Shown piece by piece: positions 52,414 to 64,000 of a DNA stretch of 64,000 bases (the stretch's first letter is position 1; every line of letters begins with the position of its first letter). This DNA is from an uncultured Modestobacter sp. Its GTDB lineage: Bacteria > Actinomycetota > Actinomycetes > Mycobacteriales > Geodermatophilaceae. The stretch spans positions 641,331 through 705,330 of the forward strand of contig NZ_CANKUD010000001.1 in NCBI RefSeq assembly GCF_947486615.1, given 5' to 3'. Both the position numbers and the translations under genes were made by a program. The notes under the pieces were generated by a model. It was not told the DNA's origin, made no database searches, and saw only the letters and a list, made by a program, of their open reading frames with translations.

Positions 52414-53451
52414 TCACCGGGCGCCGACCACCGAGGCCAGCGCAGCGGCCAGCCGCTGAGGATCGTGCCGTGGTGCACCGTCTGGTGCGGCCACCGGTGC
52501 GAGCACCAGTTCCGCACCACATCCCTGCACAGCAGACAGCAGACCACGCCGGTCAACAACCGCAGCGGCGTCCGCGATGACCGAGTGCAGCGACACGCCC
52601 TCCAGGTGCGCCAGCAGGACCCCCAGGTGCTCCTCCGGCGAGAAGCCGTCGGTCTCCCCCGGCTGGGGCTCCAGGTTCAGCACCACGACCACCTTCGCCC
52701 GGGCCTCGGCGAGCGCCGCACGCAGCTGCGGGACCAGCAGGTGCGGCAGCACCGAGGTGTACCAGGACCCGGGGCCCAGCGAGATGACGTCGGCGCCGGC
52801 GATGGCGTCGAGCACCGCCGGCGGCACCGGCGGGTCGGCCGGGGAGACCCGGATGTCCCGGACCCGGCCCGGGGTGGAGGCGATCGCCACCTGGCCCCGG
52901 ATCCGGCGGGTGTCCTGCGGGTCGTCGGGGTCGACGCTCACCACCGTGGCCACGAGGTCCAGCGGCACCGCGGCCATCGGCAGCACCCGGCCCTCGGCGC
53001 CCAGCAGCGCCTCGAGCACGCCCAGGGCACGCACGCTGTCACCGCCGTGCATCTCGGTCAGCCCGGTGAGCATCAGGTTGCCCACCGGGTGCCCGGCGAG
53101 CACCCCGCTCCCCCCGAAGCGGTGCTGGAGCAGCGCGGCCATCTCCTGGGTCCGCGGGTCGGGGCCGGCCAGGGCGGCCAGCGCCATCCGCAGGTCGCCG
53201 GGGGGCAGCACCGGCATCTCCCGGCGGATCCGGCCCGAGGAGCCACCGTCGTCGGCGACGGTGACGATCGCGGTCAGGTCGGCGGTCAGCCGGCGCCAGG
53301 CGGCGAGCGCCGCCGCCAGGCCGTGTCCGCCGCCGAGGGCGGCCACCCGGAGCGGCTGGCCGGCCGACTGCCGGACGCCGCTGGCCGGTAGCGGCACCGG
53401 CGGTGGTGCCGTGATCCGTACCGGCGCCTCCTCGGGCGCGGCCGGGTCCAC
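52414..53451 (-). CDS. yvcK: YvcK/GlmR-type gluconeogenesis factor (CofD-like)
   Basis: A 345-residue CofD/YvcK-family UDP-sugar-binding protein. [43 protein letters not shown] and [12 protein letters not shown] are the family signatures. It links carbon metabolism to peptidoglycan synthesis in other bacteria. The start GTG (53451) overlaps the rapZ TAG stop by one base. A ~30-residue Pro-rich N-terminal extension precedes the fold. Confidence 0.93.
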   Translation of the reverse strand: MDPAAPEEAPVRITAPPPVPLPASGVRQSAGQPLRVAALGGGHGLAAALAAWRRLTADLTAIVTVADDGGSSGRIRREMPVLPPGDLRMALAALAGPDPRTQEMAALLQHRFGGSGVLAGHPVGNLMLTGLTEMHGGDSVRALGVLEALLGAEGRVLPMAAVPLDLVATVVSVDPDDPQDTRRIRGQVAIASTPGRVRDIRVSPADPPVPPAVLDAIAGADVISLGPGSWYTSVLPHLLVPQLRAALAEARAKVVVVLNLEPQPGETDGFSPEEHLGVLLAHLEGVSLHSVIADAAAVVDRRGLLSAVQGCGAELVLAPVAAPDGAPRHDPQRLAAALASVVGAR

Positions 53452-54425
53452 TACTCGCGCCCCAGGTCGCGGTGGCGGGCGGTGGCGGGCACGCCCTCGG
53501 CACTGAGCCGGCGGGCGAACTCCTCGGCGATCGCGACGCTGCGGTGCTTGCCGCCGGTGCAGCCCACCGCCAGCGTCAGGTACCGCTTGCCCTCGCGCCG
53601 GTAGCCGGGCAGCAGCAGGCGCAGCACCTCGGAGTACCGGTCCAGGAAGGACTCGGCGTCGTCCTGCCCGAGCACGTAGTCACGGACCTCGGCGTCCCGC
53701 CCGGTCATCGCCCGGAGCTCGGGGACCCAGTGCGGGTTCGGCAGGAAGCGGGCGTCGACCACGAGGTCGGCGTCCAGCGGCAGGCCGTACTTGAAGCCGA
53801 AGCTGAGCACCGTCGCCACCACCTCGGGCGGGGCGCCGTCCTCGACGAACGCCGCCTCCAGGGTGGCCCGCAGCTGGTGCACGTTCAGGTCGCTGGTGTC
53901 GACCCACAGGTCGGCCTCGCCGGCGATCCCGGTGAGCAGCTCCCGCTCGGCGTCGATGCCGTCGATCAGCCGCCCGCTGCCCTGCAGCGGGTGCTCGCGG
54001 CGGACCGACTCGTACCGCCGGATGAGCACCTCGTTGCGGGCGTGCACGTACACGACCCGGGGCCGGTGCCCGGCCTCGGCCAGCTGCCGGATCGCCTCCT
54101 CCAGGTCGCTGGAGAAGGCCCGGCTGCGCACGTCGACGACCGCGGCGAACCGGCGCAGGTCACCGCGGGCACCGAGTTCGACCATCGGCTGGAGCAGAGC
54201 CGGGGGAAGGTTGTCGACCACGAAGAAGCCGAGGTCCTCCAGCACCCGGCCGGCGCTGTTCTTGCCGGCCCCGGACAGCCCGGTGACGACGACGACGTCG
54301 AGCGGCGGCACCTCCGTCGTCGCCGCGTCGCCGGACGGGGGGACGTCGCTCTGCGGCCCGGCCGGGCCGGCCGGCACCGGAGCCCCCGCGACCTGGCCGC
54401 CGGCGACCTGCTCGGTGCCGGTCAC
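53451..54425 (-). CDS. rapZ: RapZ/YvcJ-family nucleotide-binding protein
   Basis: A 324-residue P-loop protein. The N-terminal ~38 residues are low-complexity; then [32 protein letters not shown]. The Walker A reads [10 protein letters not shown], with Asn where Ser/Thr normally binds Mg. The C-terminal domain has [25 protein letters not shown] and [15 protein letters not shown], as in RapZ. In E. coli RapZ guides decay of a small RNA that controls glmS; here it sits with yvcK, so a link to cell-wall precursor control is plausible. GTG start overlaps the uvrC stop (GTGA). Confidence 0.93.
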   Translation of the reverse strand: MTGTEQVAGGQVAGAPVPAGPAGPQSDVPPSGDAATTEVPPLDVVVVTGLSGAGKNSAGRVLEDLGFFVVDNLPPALLQPMVELGARGDLRRFAAVVDVRSRAFSSDLEEAIRQLAEAGHRPRVVYVHARNEVLIRRYESVRREHPLQGSGRLIDGIDAERELLTGIAGEADLWVDTSDLNVHQLRATLEAAFVEDGAPPEVVATVLSFGFKYGLPLDADLVVDARFLPNPHWVPELRAMTGRDAEVRDYVLGQDDAESFLDRYSEVLRLLLPGYRREGKRYLTLAVGCTGGKHRSVAIAEEFARRLSAEGVPATARHRDLGRE

Positions 54426-56488
54426 GCGCCGGTCCCGACGGCCGGGTGGACGCGGCCGATCTCGGCGGTGTCCCCCGCCGCTGCGCCGCGCACCGGCCGC
54501 GCGCCCCTGCCGGCGTCCACCGGGGCCTCCAGCTCGACGGCGTCCTCGGCGACCACGTCGGGCGAGGCACCGGCGGCGACCGGCTCGGCGACGGCGGCCA
54601 GCACCGCCTCCGCCGTGCGCCGGCCGATGCCGGGGACGGCGGTGAGCTCCGCCACGGTGGCTGCGCGCAGCCGCTTGAGCGATCCGAACTGCTTCATCAG
54701 TGCCTTCCGCCGGGTCTCGCCGAGCCCCGGGACGTCGTCCAGGAGCGAGACCAACATGGTGCTGGATCGCTTCTGCCGGTGGTAGGTGATCGCGAACCGG
54801 TGTGCCTCGTCGCGCACCCGCTGGAGCAGGTAGAGCGCCTCGGAGGTGCGCGGCAGGATGACCGGGTCGGGGTCGTCGGGCAGCCACACCTCCTCCATCC
54901 GCTTGGCCAGACCGCAGACGGCGACGTCCACGATGCCCAGCTCCGCCAGCGAACGGCTGGCGGCGGCGACCTGCGGGGCGCCGCCGTCGACGACCAGCAG
55001 GTTCGGCGGGTAGGCGAACCGGCGCGGCCGGCCCTCCTCGGCGGCGACGCCCTGCTCGTCCCGGCGGTCCTGCTCCTCCTTGAGGTGCCGGGCGAAGCGG
55101 CGGCGCACCACCTCGGCCATCGCCGCGGTGTCGTCGGTGCCCTGGGCGACGGCGAACCGCCGGTAGTCGGACTTCTTGGCCATGCCGTCCTCGAAGACGA
55201 CCATGCTGGCCACCACGTTCGTGCCCTGGACGTGCGAGATGTCGATGCACTCGATCCGCAGCGGGGCGTCGGGCAGGTCGAGGGCCTCCTGGATCTCCGA
55301 CAGCGCGAGGGAGCGTGCGGTGAGGTCGCTGGCGCGCTTCACCCGGTGCCGGGCGAAGGACTCCTTGGCGTTGCGCTCGACGGTCTCCATCAGACTGCGC
55401 TTGTCCCCGCGCTGGGGCACGCGCAGCGACACCCGGGAGCCGCGCAGCTCGCTGAGCAGCTCGGCGTACACCTCGGCGTCGTCGGGGAGCTCGGGGACGA
55501 GCACCTCCCGGGGCACCGCCTCGCCGACCTCCCCGCTGCCGGTCTCCTCGTCGACCCCGCCGTAGACCTGGAGCAGGAACTGCTCGACGAGCTGGCCGGT
55601 GGTGACGTCCTCGACCTTGTCGATGATCCAGCCGCGCTGGCCGCGCACCCGGCCACCGCGCACGTGGAAGACCTGGACGGCGGCCTCCAGCTCGTCCTGG
55701 GCGAAGGCGACGACGTCGGCGTCGGTGCCGTCACCGAGGACGACGGCCTGCTTCTCCAGCGCGCGCCGCAGGGCACCGAGGTCGTCGCGCAGCCGGGCGG
55801 CCTTCTCGTACTCCATCTCCTCGGCCGCGGTGGCCATCTCGCGCTCGAGCCGGCGGATGATCTGGTCGGTGCGGCCGCCCATGAAGTCGCAGAAGTCGTC
55901 GACGATCTCCCGGTGCTCCTCGGCGCTGACCTGGCCGACGCAGGGCGCGGCGCACTTGCCGATGTAGCCGAGCAGGCAGGGCCGGCCGATCTGGCTGGCC
56001 CGCTTGAACACGCCGTTGGAGCAGGTGCGCGCGGGGAAGACCCGGGTGAGCGTGTCGAGGGTCTCGCGGATGGCCCAGGCGTGGGCGTAGGGGCCGAAGT
56101 AGCGGACGCCCTTGCGCTTGGGCCCGCGCATCACCTGCAGCCGCGGGAACTCCTCGTTCAGCGTCACGGCGAGGCTGGGGTAGCTCTTGTCGTCGCGGTA
56201 CCGGACGTTGAACCGCGGGTCGAACTCCTTGATCCAGTTGTACTCGAGCTGGAGGGCCTCGACCTCGGTGCCGACGACGGTCCACTCGACGCTGGCGGCG
56301 GTGGTGACCATCTGCCGGGTGCGCGGGTGCAGACCCCAGACGTCGGCGAAGTAGCTGTTCAGCCGCTGCCGGAGGCTCTTGGCCTTGCCGACGTAGATGA
56401 CCCGGCCGCCCGGGTCGCGGAACTTGTAGACCCCGGGGCTCTCCGGGATGCTGCCGACCGCTGGGCGGTACGAGGACGGGTCGGGCAT
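54422..56488 (-). CDS. uvrC: UvrABC excinuclease subunit C
   Basis: A 688-residue nucleotide-excision-repair nuclease. The GIY-YIG domain ([25 protein letters not shown], about 19-43) makes the 3' cut. A Cys-rich region ([16 protein letters not shown]) and UVR motif ([16 protein letters not shown]) follow, then the RNase H-like domain with [19 protein letters not shown] for the 5' cut, and C-terminal helix-hairpin-helix motifs. A ~50-residue acidic/Ala tail is extra. TAATCT lies 6 nt upstream of the ATG, so the message may be leaderless; no LexA box is seen. Confidence 0.97.
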   Translation of the reverse strand: MPDPSSYRPAVGSIPESPGVYKFRDPGGRVIYVGKAKSLRQRLNSYFADVWGLHPRTRQMVTTAASVEWTVVGTEVEALQLEYNWIKEFDPRFNVRYRDDKSYPSLAVTLNEEFPRLQVMRGPKRKGVRYFGPYAHAWAIRETLDTLTRVFPARTCSNGVFKRASQIGRPCLLGYIGKCAAPCVGQVSAEEHREIVDDFCDFMGGRTDQIIRRLEREMATAAEEMEYEKAARLRDDLGALRRALEKQAVVLGDGTDADVVAFAQDELEAAVQVFHVRGGRVRGQRGWIIDKVEDVTTGQLVEQFLLQVYGGVDEETGSGEVGEAVPREVLVPELPDDAEVYAELLSELRGSRVSLRVPQRGDKRSLMETVERNAKESFARHRVKRASDLTARSLALSEIQEALDLPDAPLRIECIDISHVQGTNVVASMVVFEDGMAKKSDYRRFAVAQGTDDTAAMAEVVRRRFARHLKEEQDRRDEQGVAAEEGRPRRFAYPPNLLVVDGGAPQVAAASRSLAELGIVDVAVCGLAKRMEEVWLPDDPDPVILPRTSEALYLLQRVRDEAHRFAITYHRQKRSSTMLVSLLDDVPGLGETRRKALMKQFGSLKRLRAATVAELTAVPGIGRRTAEAVLAAVAEPVAAGASPDVVAEDAVELEAPVDAGRGARPVRGAAAGDTAEIGRVHPAVGTGA

Positions 56489-56494
56489 GACCCC

Positions 56495-56500
56495 AGATTA
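56495..56500 (-). promoter_or_regulatory. Probable -10 element (leaderless) of uvrC
   Basis: TAATCT on the minus strand, followed by GGGGTC and the ATG. It would drive the uvrC-rapZ-yvcK unit. Confidence 0.45.
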
Positions 56501-56695
56501 GGTCGGCGCACCGACAACGCGTCGCCCGCTCCTGCCCGGCCCCATGCCGGCCCCCCCCCGGCACCCCTCCCTCGACCGGTCCCTCCGCCGGCACCGCGCC
56601 GGGCGCCCCGGTGGGCACGGCCCGCATGCGGCCGCGAGGATGGGGCGGCGACCTGAGCAGAGGGGCGCCCACACCGCCAGCCCTGAGAAGGCCCC

Positions 56696-57958
56696 GTGAT
56701 CCCCTCCCTGACCAGCCCCGACAGCAGCCTGGCGTTGCTCCGCGAGGGCTACACCTTCATCTCCCGGCGCTGCGACCGGCTCGGCTCCGACGCCTTCCGC
56801 ACCCGCCTGCTGCTGCAGCCGGCGGTGTGCCTGCGCGGCGCCGAGGCAGCGGAGCTGTTCTACAGCGGTGGGCGGTTCGACCGCACCGACGCCTTCCCGC
56901 CGTCGATCCTGCACCTGCTCCAGGACCTGGGCAGCGTGCAGACGTTGGAGGGCGACGCGCACCGGCACCGCAAGGACATGTTCCTGACCGTGCTCCAGGG
57001 CACCGGCAGCGAGGCGGTGACCGCGGTGCTGGGTGAGGAGTGGCGACGCGCCGTCCCGACGTGGCAGCGGACCGGGCGGGTGGTGCTGCACCAGGCGACC
57101 ACCGAGGTGCTCACCCGGACGGCCACCCGCTGGGCCGGGGTGCCGATGAGCGCGCTCGACGTCAGGCTGCGCAGCCGGGAGCTCTCGGCGATGGTCGACC
57201 GGGCCGGCACACTGGGCCCGCGGAACTGGTGGGCCCGTGCGCTGCGCAATCGGTCCGAGCGCTGGGCCCGGGGCCTGGTGACCCGGGTGCGGCACGGGGA
57301 ACTGGAGGTGCCCGCCGGCAGCGCGCTGGCCGTTGTCGCAGCCCACCGGGACGGCGACGGTGCCCTGCTCAGCGTGCCCGCCGCCGGGGTCGAACTGCTC
57401 AACGTGCTCCGCCCGATCGTGGCGGTCAGCCGGTACGTCGTGTTCGCCGCGCTGGCGCTGCTGCAGCACCCGCACTGGCAGCAGACCTTCGCCGCAGGTG
57501 ACGAGACGGACCTGATGGGGTTCGTCGACGAGGTCCGCCGGGTGTCCCCGTTCTTCCCGCTGATCGCCGGCCGGGTGCGGCAGCCCTTCCGCTGGCACGG
57601 GTACGACTTCCCGATCGGTGAGCGCGTGCTGCTGGACCTCTACGGCACCTGCCACGACGCCAGGCTGTGGCCGCAGCCCGAGGTCTTCCGCCCCGAGCGG
57701 TTCCGCGACTGGGTTGGTGACCCGTACACGCTCGTGCCGCAAGGTGCCGGGGACTTCCGTGACGACCACCGCTGCCCGGGCGAGCCGATGACCCGGCTGC
57801 TCATGGCCGAAGCGGTGCGGTTGCTCACCCGCTCGATGCGGTACCAGGTCGGGGTGCAGGACCTCAGCGTCAGCCTGTCCCAGCTGCCCGCTCTCCCGCG
57901 GGACGGCTTCGTCGTGCACGGGGTCGAACCGGTGCCGGCCGGGGCCCTCACCGGCTGA
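56696..57958 (+). CDS. Cytochrome P450 of the CYP152 type (H2O2-dependent fatty-acid peroxygenase)
   Basis: A 420-residue heme enzyme. The heme Cys is Cys360 in LVPQGAGDFRDDHRCPGEPMT, a CYP152-specific loop. The I-helix reads LLNVLRPIVAVSRYVVFA: Arg239-Pro240 replaces the usual acid-alcohol pair, the hallmark of peroxygenase P450s, where the Arg binds the fatty-acid carboxylate. Gln82 in GSVQTLEGDAHRHRKD is at the position that is Gln in the P450BSbeta hydroxylase and His in the OleT decarboxylase, so hydroxylation is more likely. GTG start with GAGAAGG. No redox partner is nearby or needed. Confidence 0.88.
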   Translation: MIPSLTSPDSSLALLREGYTFISRRCDRLGSDAFRTRLLLQPAVCLRGAEAAELFYSGGRFDRTDAFPPSILHLLQDLGSVQTLEGDAHRHRKDMFLTVLQGTGSEAVTAVLGEEWRRAVPTWQRTGRVVLHQATTEVLTRTATRWAGVPMSALDVRLRSRELSAMVDRAGTLGPRNWWARALRNRSERWARGLVTRVRHGELEVPAGSALAVVAAHRDGDGALLSVPAAGVELLNVLRPIVAVSRYVVFAALALLQHPHWQQTFAAGDETDLMGFVDEVRRVSPFFPLIAGRVRQPFRWHGYDFPIGERVLLDLYGTCHDARLWPQPEVFRPERFRDWVGDPYTLVPQGAGDFRDDHRCPGEPMTRLLMAEAVRLLTRSMRYQVGVQDLSVSLSQLPALPRDGFVVHGVEPVPAGALTG

Positions 57959-58046
57959 TCCAGCCACCTGTGGACAACGCCGGTACAGGAGCGGGCACTC
58001 CTGCCACAGTGCCCCGGGACAGTGGTCGGCGACGGACGGGGTGGAC

Positions 58047-58700
58047 ATGCGCGGCACGACGAGCAGCGAACGGGACGGCGTGGTGGCTCCGGACCGCTGC
58101 GGTGGGCTCTGGCGGGTCAGCTGCCACCGCGCGGGGGTCCTGCCGGCTCCCGCGGTGCCGCCGGACAGCCAGGCGGTCGACCGACTGCTGGCGCCCTGGG
58201 CGGCGGCGGCCGCGTCGGCACCCCCGCCGCCCCGGGCTAGCTGGGTGCTGGGTCGCTCGTCCCGCTGGCAGGGCCCGCACGCCCCCGGGGCCAGCGAGGA
58301 CCCGCTGCGGGACGAGGTCATCGCCGCCCGCAACATCTGGGCGACGAGCGGCGGGACGGCGCTGGGCGCGCTCGCGGTCCTGCTCCTCAGGACAGGCCGC
58401 GTGGCGCGGCGGATCGCGCAGGAGCCCACCCATCCGTGGCTGGTCGAGCTCACCGCCTCGGCGGGGCCGACCCGTGCGGCCGTCTGGGTGGTGGCCGGCC
58501 CGGACGCTGCCCAGCGGGCCGTCCGGGAGGTGTCCGAGGCGCTGCAGACCGGCCGGGCACCAGCACCGTCGGGCGCCCGGCTGCTGGACGTGCGCGACGG
58601 ACGCCAGCACGCCGTTGCCGTTCTCGGGTGGACCGCCCAGGATGCCGGGCCGGCCAGCGGCTCTCCGCGGATCGGCCCGGCAGGCGGCTCGCTCGGCTAG
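58047..58700 (+). CDS. Hypothetical protein, 217 residues
   Basis: No family recognised. The N-terminal third is Pro/Ala-rich (LAPWAAAAASAPPPPRASW). A central segment IWATSGGTALGALAVLLLRTGRVARRIAQEPTHPWLVELTASAGPTRAAVWVVAGPDAAQRAVREVSEAL looks folded, with one moderately hydrophobic helix. ATG at 58047 or the GTG at 58041, both behind GGACGGGG. It lies 88 bp after the P450 on the same strand and its stop is only 3 bp from the uvrA stop on the other strand, leaving no room for a separate terminator. Confidence 0.6.
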   Translation: MRGTTSSERDGVVAPDRCGGLWRVSCHRAGVLPAPAVPPDSQAVDRLLAPWAAAAASAPPPPRASWVLGRSSRWQGPHAPGASEDPLRDEVIAARNIWATSGGTALGALAVLLLRTGRVARRIAQEPTHPWLVELTASAGPTRAAVWVVAGPDAAQRAVREVSEALQTGRAPAPSGARLLDVRDGRQHAVAVLGWTAQDAGPASGSPRIGPAGGSLG

Positions 58701-58703
58701 CGG

Positions 58704-61595
<2,892 letters not shown>

Positions 61596-61748
61596 GTGAT
61601 CCCTGTCGGTCGCAGTGGTTCGGTGCTGGTCAGCGCGCGGGGCGAGGGCCAGTGGTGCAGTGCTCGGCGAGAGCCGCGAGGAGGTCATCGCCGGGTGGAA
61701 CGAGCTGCCGGGAAGCGGGCTTCCCGGACCCGGTGTCGGCTCCGTCTC

Positions 61749-61788
61749 CCCCGCCGGGGCCCGCCCGCGGCGGCGGGCCCCGCCGGGG
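61749..61788. terminator. Perfect 17-bp hairpin after the amidase gene
   Basis: CCCCGCCGGGGCCCGCC, a 6-nt loop and the exact complement, 5 nt past the amidase stop. The strongest hairpin in the window; it separates the amidase from uvrA on the same strand. Confidence 0.75.
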
Positions 61789-61793
61789 CCGGG

Positions 61794-63203
61794 TCAGCCG
61801 GTCGGCTGGTCGGGGTCGAAGACGGGGGCGTGCCGGCGCCAGGGCAGCCGGCGCTCGAGCTCACCGGCCAGCCAGAGTAGTCGCGTCTCCGCACCCGCCG
61901 GGCCGACCAGCTGGACCGCCGTCGGCAGCCCTTCCCGGCCCGGACCGGCGGGCAGGACCAGCGCCGGCAGCCCGGCCAGGTTCCAGGCCGAGGTCCACGG
62001 GGCCCACCGGGCGTTGGCGGCGACGTTGGCCAGGAAGCCTCGCTCGTGCCACGGCCGGGCGGCCAGCGGCGGGCCGGCGACGACCGGGGTGACGAGCACG
62101 TCGACGTCGGCGAAGAATGCCTCCATCCGGGCGCGGAACGCCTCCGCCGTGCGAGGTCGCACGAGACCGGCCCGGCGCACCCAGCGGCCGAGCCGGGCGT
62201 GGGTGCGGCTGCGCGGCTCCATCGCCTGCCGGTCCAGCCCCAGGCCCTCCGCGTCGACGTCGCCGCCGGCCAGCCAGCGGGCCACCGTGCCCAGGGCCGC
62301 AGCCGGGGTCACCACCGGTTCGCGGGTGACGACGGTGTGCCCGGCGGCGCGCAGCTCGGCGACGACGGCGTCCACCGCGGCGCGGCCCGCGGCGTCGAGC
62401 CGCACCCCCGGCACGGGAGAGCGGGTGGCGACGGCGATCCGCAGCGGACCGGCGTCCGCCCGCGTCGCCGGCTCCGCACCGGCCAGCACGGCGAGACCCG
62501 CGGCGAGGTCGTCGACGGTGGTGGCGAGCACGCCGTTCTCCGCCATGCCGAACCATGAGTTCACCCCGACCGGCCCGGGCACGACGCCGCGGCCGGGCTT
62601 GAGCGTCACCAGGCCACAGGCGGCGGCGGGCAGCCGGAGCGAGCCCATGCCGTCGTTGCCGTGCGCCAGCGGGACCACCCCGGCGGCGACGGCGGCCGCA
62701 CTGCCCCCCGACGACCCGGCGGAGGAGCGTGCGGTGTCCCAGGGGTTGCGGGTGACGGTGCCCGGCCCGTCGGTGGCGGAGTAGAGGCACAGCTCCGGCA
62801 CCCGGCTGATCCCGATCACCACCGCCCCGGCAGCGCGGAGCCGGGCGACCACCGCGTGGTCCTCGCCGGCGGGCTGCGGGACGTGCGCGAGGGAGCCGTC
62901 GGTGGCTGCCTCGCCGGTGACGGCGACGTTGTCCTTGACCGCGACCGGCACGCCGGCCAGCGGCAGCGTGGCCCGGTCGGGGGACGCGTCGACCGCGGCA
63001 GCCTCGGCGAGCGCGGCCTCGGTGCGCACCACCCGGAAGGCACCGATGCGGGCCTCGACGTCGGCCAGGTGGCGCAGGTGCGCCCGGACCACCTCGACCG
63101 CGGAGAGCTCACCGGACCGGACCCGTGCGGCGAGCTCGGTGGCCGGCCGCCCGACGACCCCCGGGAGGACGGGAGCGGCTGCGGAACCTGCACTAGCGTC
63201 CAT
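61794..63203 (-). CDS. Amidase-signature family hydrolase
   Basis: A 469-residue amidase. The Ser-cisSer-Lys triad is readable: Lys90 (PVAVKDN), cis-Ser164 (SSAGSSGGSAAAVAAG) and nucleophile Ser188 (GNDGMGSLRLPA). The spacing of 24 between the two Ser matches known family members. The usual TDTGGS loop is NDGMGS here. Substrate unknown; related enzymes cleave small or peptide amides. ATG at 63203; a GTG at 63227 is an alternative. TAGGTT lies 7 nt upstream of the ATG. Divergent from the metallo-hydrolase gene. Confidence 0.9.
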   Translation of the reverse strand: MDASAGSAAAPVLPGVVGRPATELAARVRSGELSAVEVVRAHLRHLADVEARIGAFRVVRTEAALAEAAAVDASPDRATLPLAGVPVAVKDNVAVTGEAATDGSLAHVPQPAGEDHAVVARLRAAGAVVIGISRVPELCLYSATDGPGTVTRNPWDTARSSAGSSGGSAAAVAAGVVPLAHGNDGMGSLRLPAAACGLVTLKPGRGVVPGPVGVNSWFGMAENGVLATTVDDLAAGLAVLAGAEPATRADAGPLRIAVATRSPVPGVRLDAAGRAAVDAVVAELRAAGHTVVTREPVVTPAAALGTVARWLAGGDVDAEGLGLDRQAMEPRSRTHARLGRWVRRAGLVRPRTAEAFRARMEAFFADVDVLVTPVVAGPPLAARPWHERGFLANVAANARWAPWTSAWNLAGLPALVLPAGPGREGLPTAVQLVGPAGAETRLLWLAGELERRLPWRRHAPVFDPDQPTG

Positions 63204-63210
63204 GCGGTCG

Positions 63211-63216
63211 AACCTA
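63211..63216 (-). promoter_or_regulatory. Probable -10 element (leaderless) of the amidase gene
   Basis: TAGGTT on the minus strand, then CGACCGC and the ATG at 63203. No ribosome site lies between, which fits a leaderless start. Confidence 0.45.
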
Positions 63217-63250
63217 GACGGGCCCACCGACAGTCTCAGATCGGAGTGCG

Positions 63251-63919
63251 ATGAGCGGCAGCGATTACACCGGCGACGTCGAGGTGGGCGGGCCCGCCGA
63301 CACCCGCGAGCTCCCCGGGCTGACCATCACCAAGCTCGCGGTCAGCGAGATGGCCAACAACGCCTACCTGCTCACGGACCCGGCCACCGGCGAGTCGCTG
63401 CTGATCGACGCCGCGGCCGAGCCGGCGGCGCTGCTGGCGCTGATCGGGGACGCCGACGTCCGCACCGTGGTGACCACGCACGGGCACTGGGACCACCACC
63501 GCGCGCTGCCGGAGGTCGTCGAGGCCACCGGTGCGGCCACGGTCGCCCACCCGGCGGACGCCGCGGACCTGCCGGTGCCGGTGACCCGGCCGGTCGAGCA
63601 CGGCGACACCGTGCCGGTCGGCGGCCACCTGCTCGAGGTGGTGCACCTGCGCGGGCACACGCCGGGCAGCATCGCGCTGGTGTGGCACGGACCGGGTGGC
63701 GCGGGCACGCACGTCTTCACCGGCGACAGCCTGTTCCCCGGCGGGGTGGGCAACACCCGGTCCGACGCCGAGCGGTTCGCCAGCCTGGTCGACGACGTCG
63801 AGCACCGGCTGTTCGACGTCCTGCCCGACGACACCTGGGTCTACCCCGGCCACGGCAAGGACACCACGATCGGCGCCGAGCGCCCCCAGCTGCCGGAGTG
63901 GCGCGCCCGCGGCTGGTGA
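63251..63919 (+). CDS. Metallo-beta-lactamase-fold hydrolase (glyoxalase II-like)
   Basis: A 222-residue enzyme with the dinuclear metal site THGHWDHH (His77, His79, Asp81, His82), a later His in LRGHTPGSIAL, the bridging Asp in FTGDSLFPGGVGNT and a C-terminal His in YPGHGKDTTIGAERP. The GDSLFPGGVGNT stretch is typical of glyoxalase-II-like thioester hydrolases. ATG at 63251 with GGAG 5-6 nt upstream. Divergent from the amidase with only 47 bp between starts. Confidence 0.9.
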   Translation: MSGSDYTGDVEVGGPADTRELPGLTITKLAVSEMANNAYLLTDPATGESLLIDAAAEPAALLALIGDADVRTVVTTHGHWDHHRALPEVVEATGAATVAHPADAADLPVPVTRPVEHGDTVPVGGHLLEVVHLRGHTPGSIALVWHGPGGAGTHVFTGDSLFPGGVGNTRSDAERFASLVDDVEHRLFDVLPDDTWVYPGHGKDTTIGAERPQLPEWRARGW

Positions 63920-63940
63920 CCGGTCGGTAGCACAGAGCAT

Positions 63941-64000
63941 CGTTGAAGTTCTTGGATCTTGACTTGAGGTGATGGCCTCTCGTTCCGAGGAGTCATCGGT
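63941..64000. other. Composition shift at the right edge
   Basis: The last 60 bp are about half G+C, far below the rest of the window. An ATG near 63972 after GAGGTG opens a frame reading MASRSEESS to the edge. This could be the start of a transferred gene or insertion element, but too little is visible to call it. Confidence 0.3.

Noticed and set aside
56550..56560. A run of nine C upstream of the P450 gene as a phase-variation tract
   Set aside because: It lies about 140 bp before the start codon, outside any reading frame, and C-runs of this length are unsurprising at this GC content.

Overview
The window is a 64 kb piece of a chromosome with very high GC and strongly GC-biased third codon positions. 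The gene set is actinobacterial: RbpA, WhiA, OpcA, a SufR-led suf operon with an internal Rieske ferredoxin, the whiA-yvcK-rapZ-uvrC block, and many GTG starts and 1-4 nt ATGA/GTGA/TGATG overlaps. The order tkt-tal-zwf-opcA-pgl, then rbpA, secG, tpiA-pgk-gap, whiA and uvrA, is the usual core arrangement of free-living Actinomycetota. I would guess a Geodermatophilus/Blastococcus-like organism, but the sequence alone does not prove the genus. I found no tRNA, rRNA, CRISPR array or intact insertion sequence. Only the last ~60 bp shift towards ordinary GC.

Layout. 0-8 kb: the start of a secreted NlpC/P60-type hydrolase (cut by the window edge), an acyl-CoA synthetase, a PAP2 phosphatase, aconitase, an SDR protein, a sirohydrochlorin-chelatase-like protein and a 54-residue membrane protein. 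8.6-19 kb: an FBP-domain protein, a two-domain sulfurtransferase coupled to a SnoaL-like protein, an ABC exporter, an enoyl-CoA hydratase coupled to a small HTH protein, an ABC-F ATPase, a large multi-spanning membrane protein, and a class III CoA-transferase coupled to a second hydratase. 19.4-24.6 kb: a lactate-utilisation locus (GntP-type permease, lutABC, divergent FadR-type regulator) tied together by copies of one 13-bp operator.

25-32 kb: the sufR-B-D-Rieske-C-S-U-T operon for Fe-S cluster assembly, fully coupled by overlapping start and stop codons. 32-38 kb: a ClpC-like unfoldase and the heme A genes ctaA and ctaB. 38-45 kb: the pentose-phosphate cluster. 45-51 kb: rbpA, secG, an orphan peptide-binding lipoprotein and tpiA-pgk-gap. 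51-56.5 kb: whiA, yvcK, rapZ and uvrC. 56.7-64 kb: a CYP152-type peroxygenase, an unknown protein, uvrA, an amidase and a metallo-beta-lactamase-fold hydrolase.

The most unusual signal is not a gene. Four copies of an intergenic element (near 25.3, 40.2, 45.8 and 51.3 kb) share a ~33-36 nt core, while their 9-bp flanking stems differ in sequence and stay complementary. Each sits directly beside a stop codon, and one appears to supply a start codon. Other recurring signals are a group of probable leaderless promoters (TAnnnT placed 6-8 nt before the start codon), a palindrome over the sufR start codon, and strong perfect hairpins between convergent genes.
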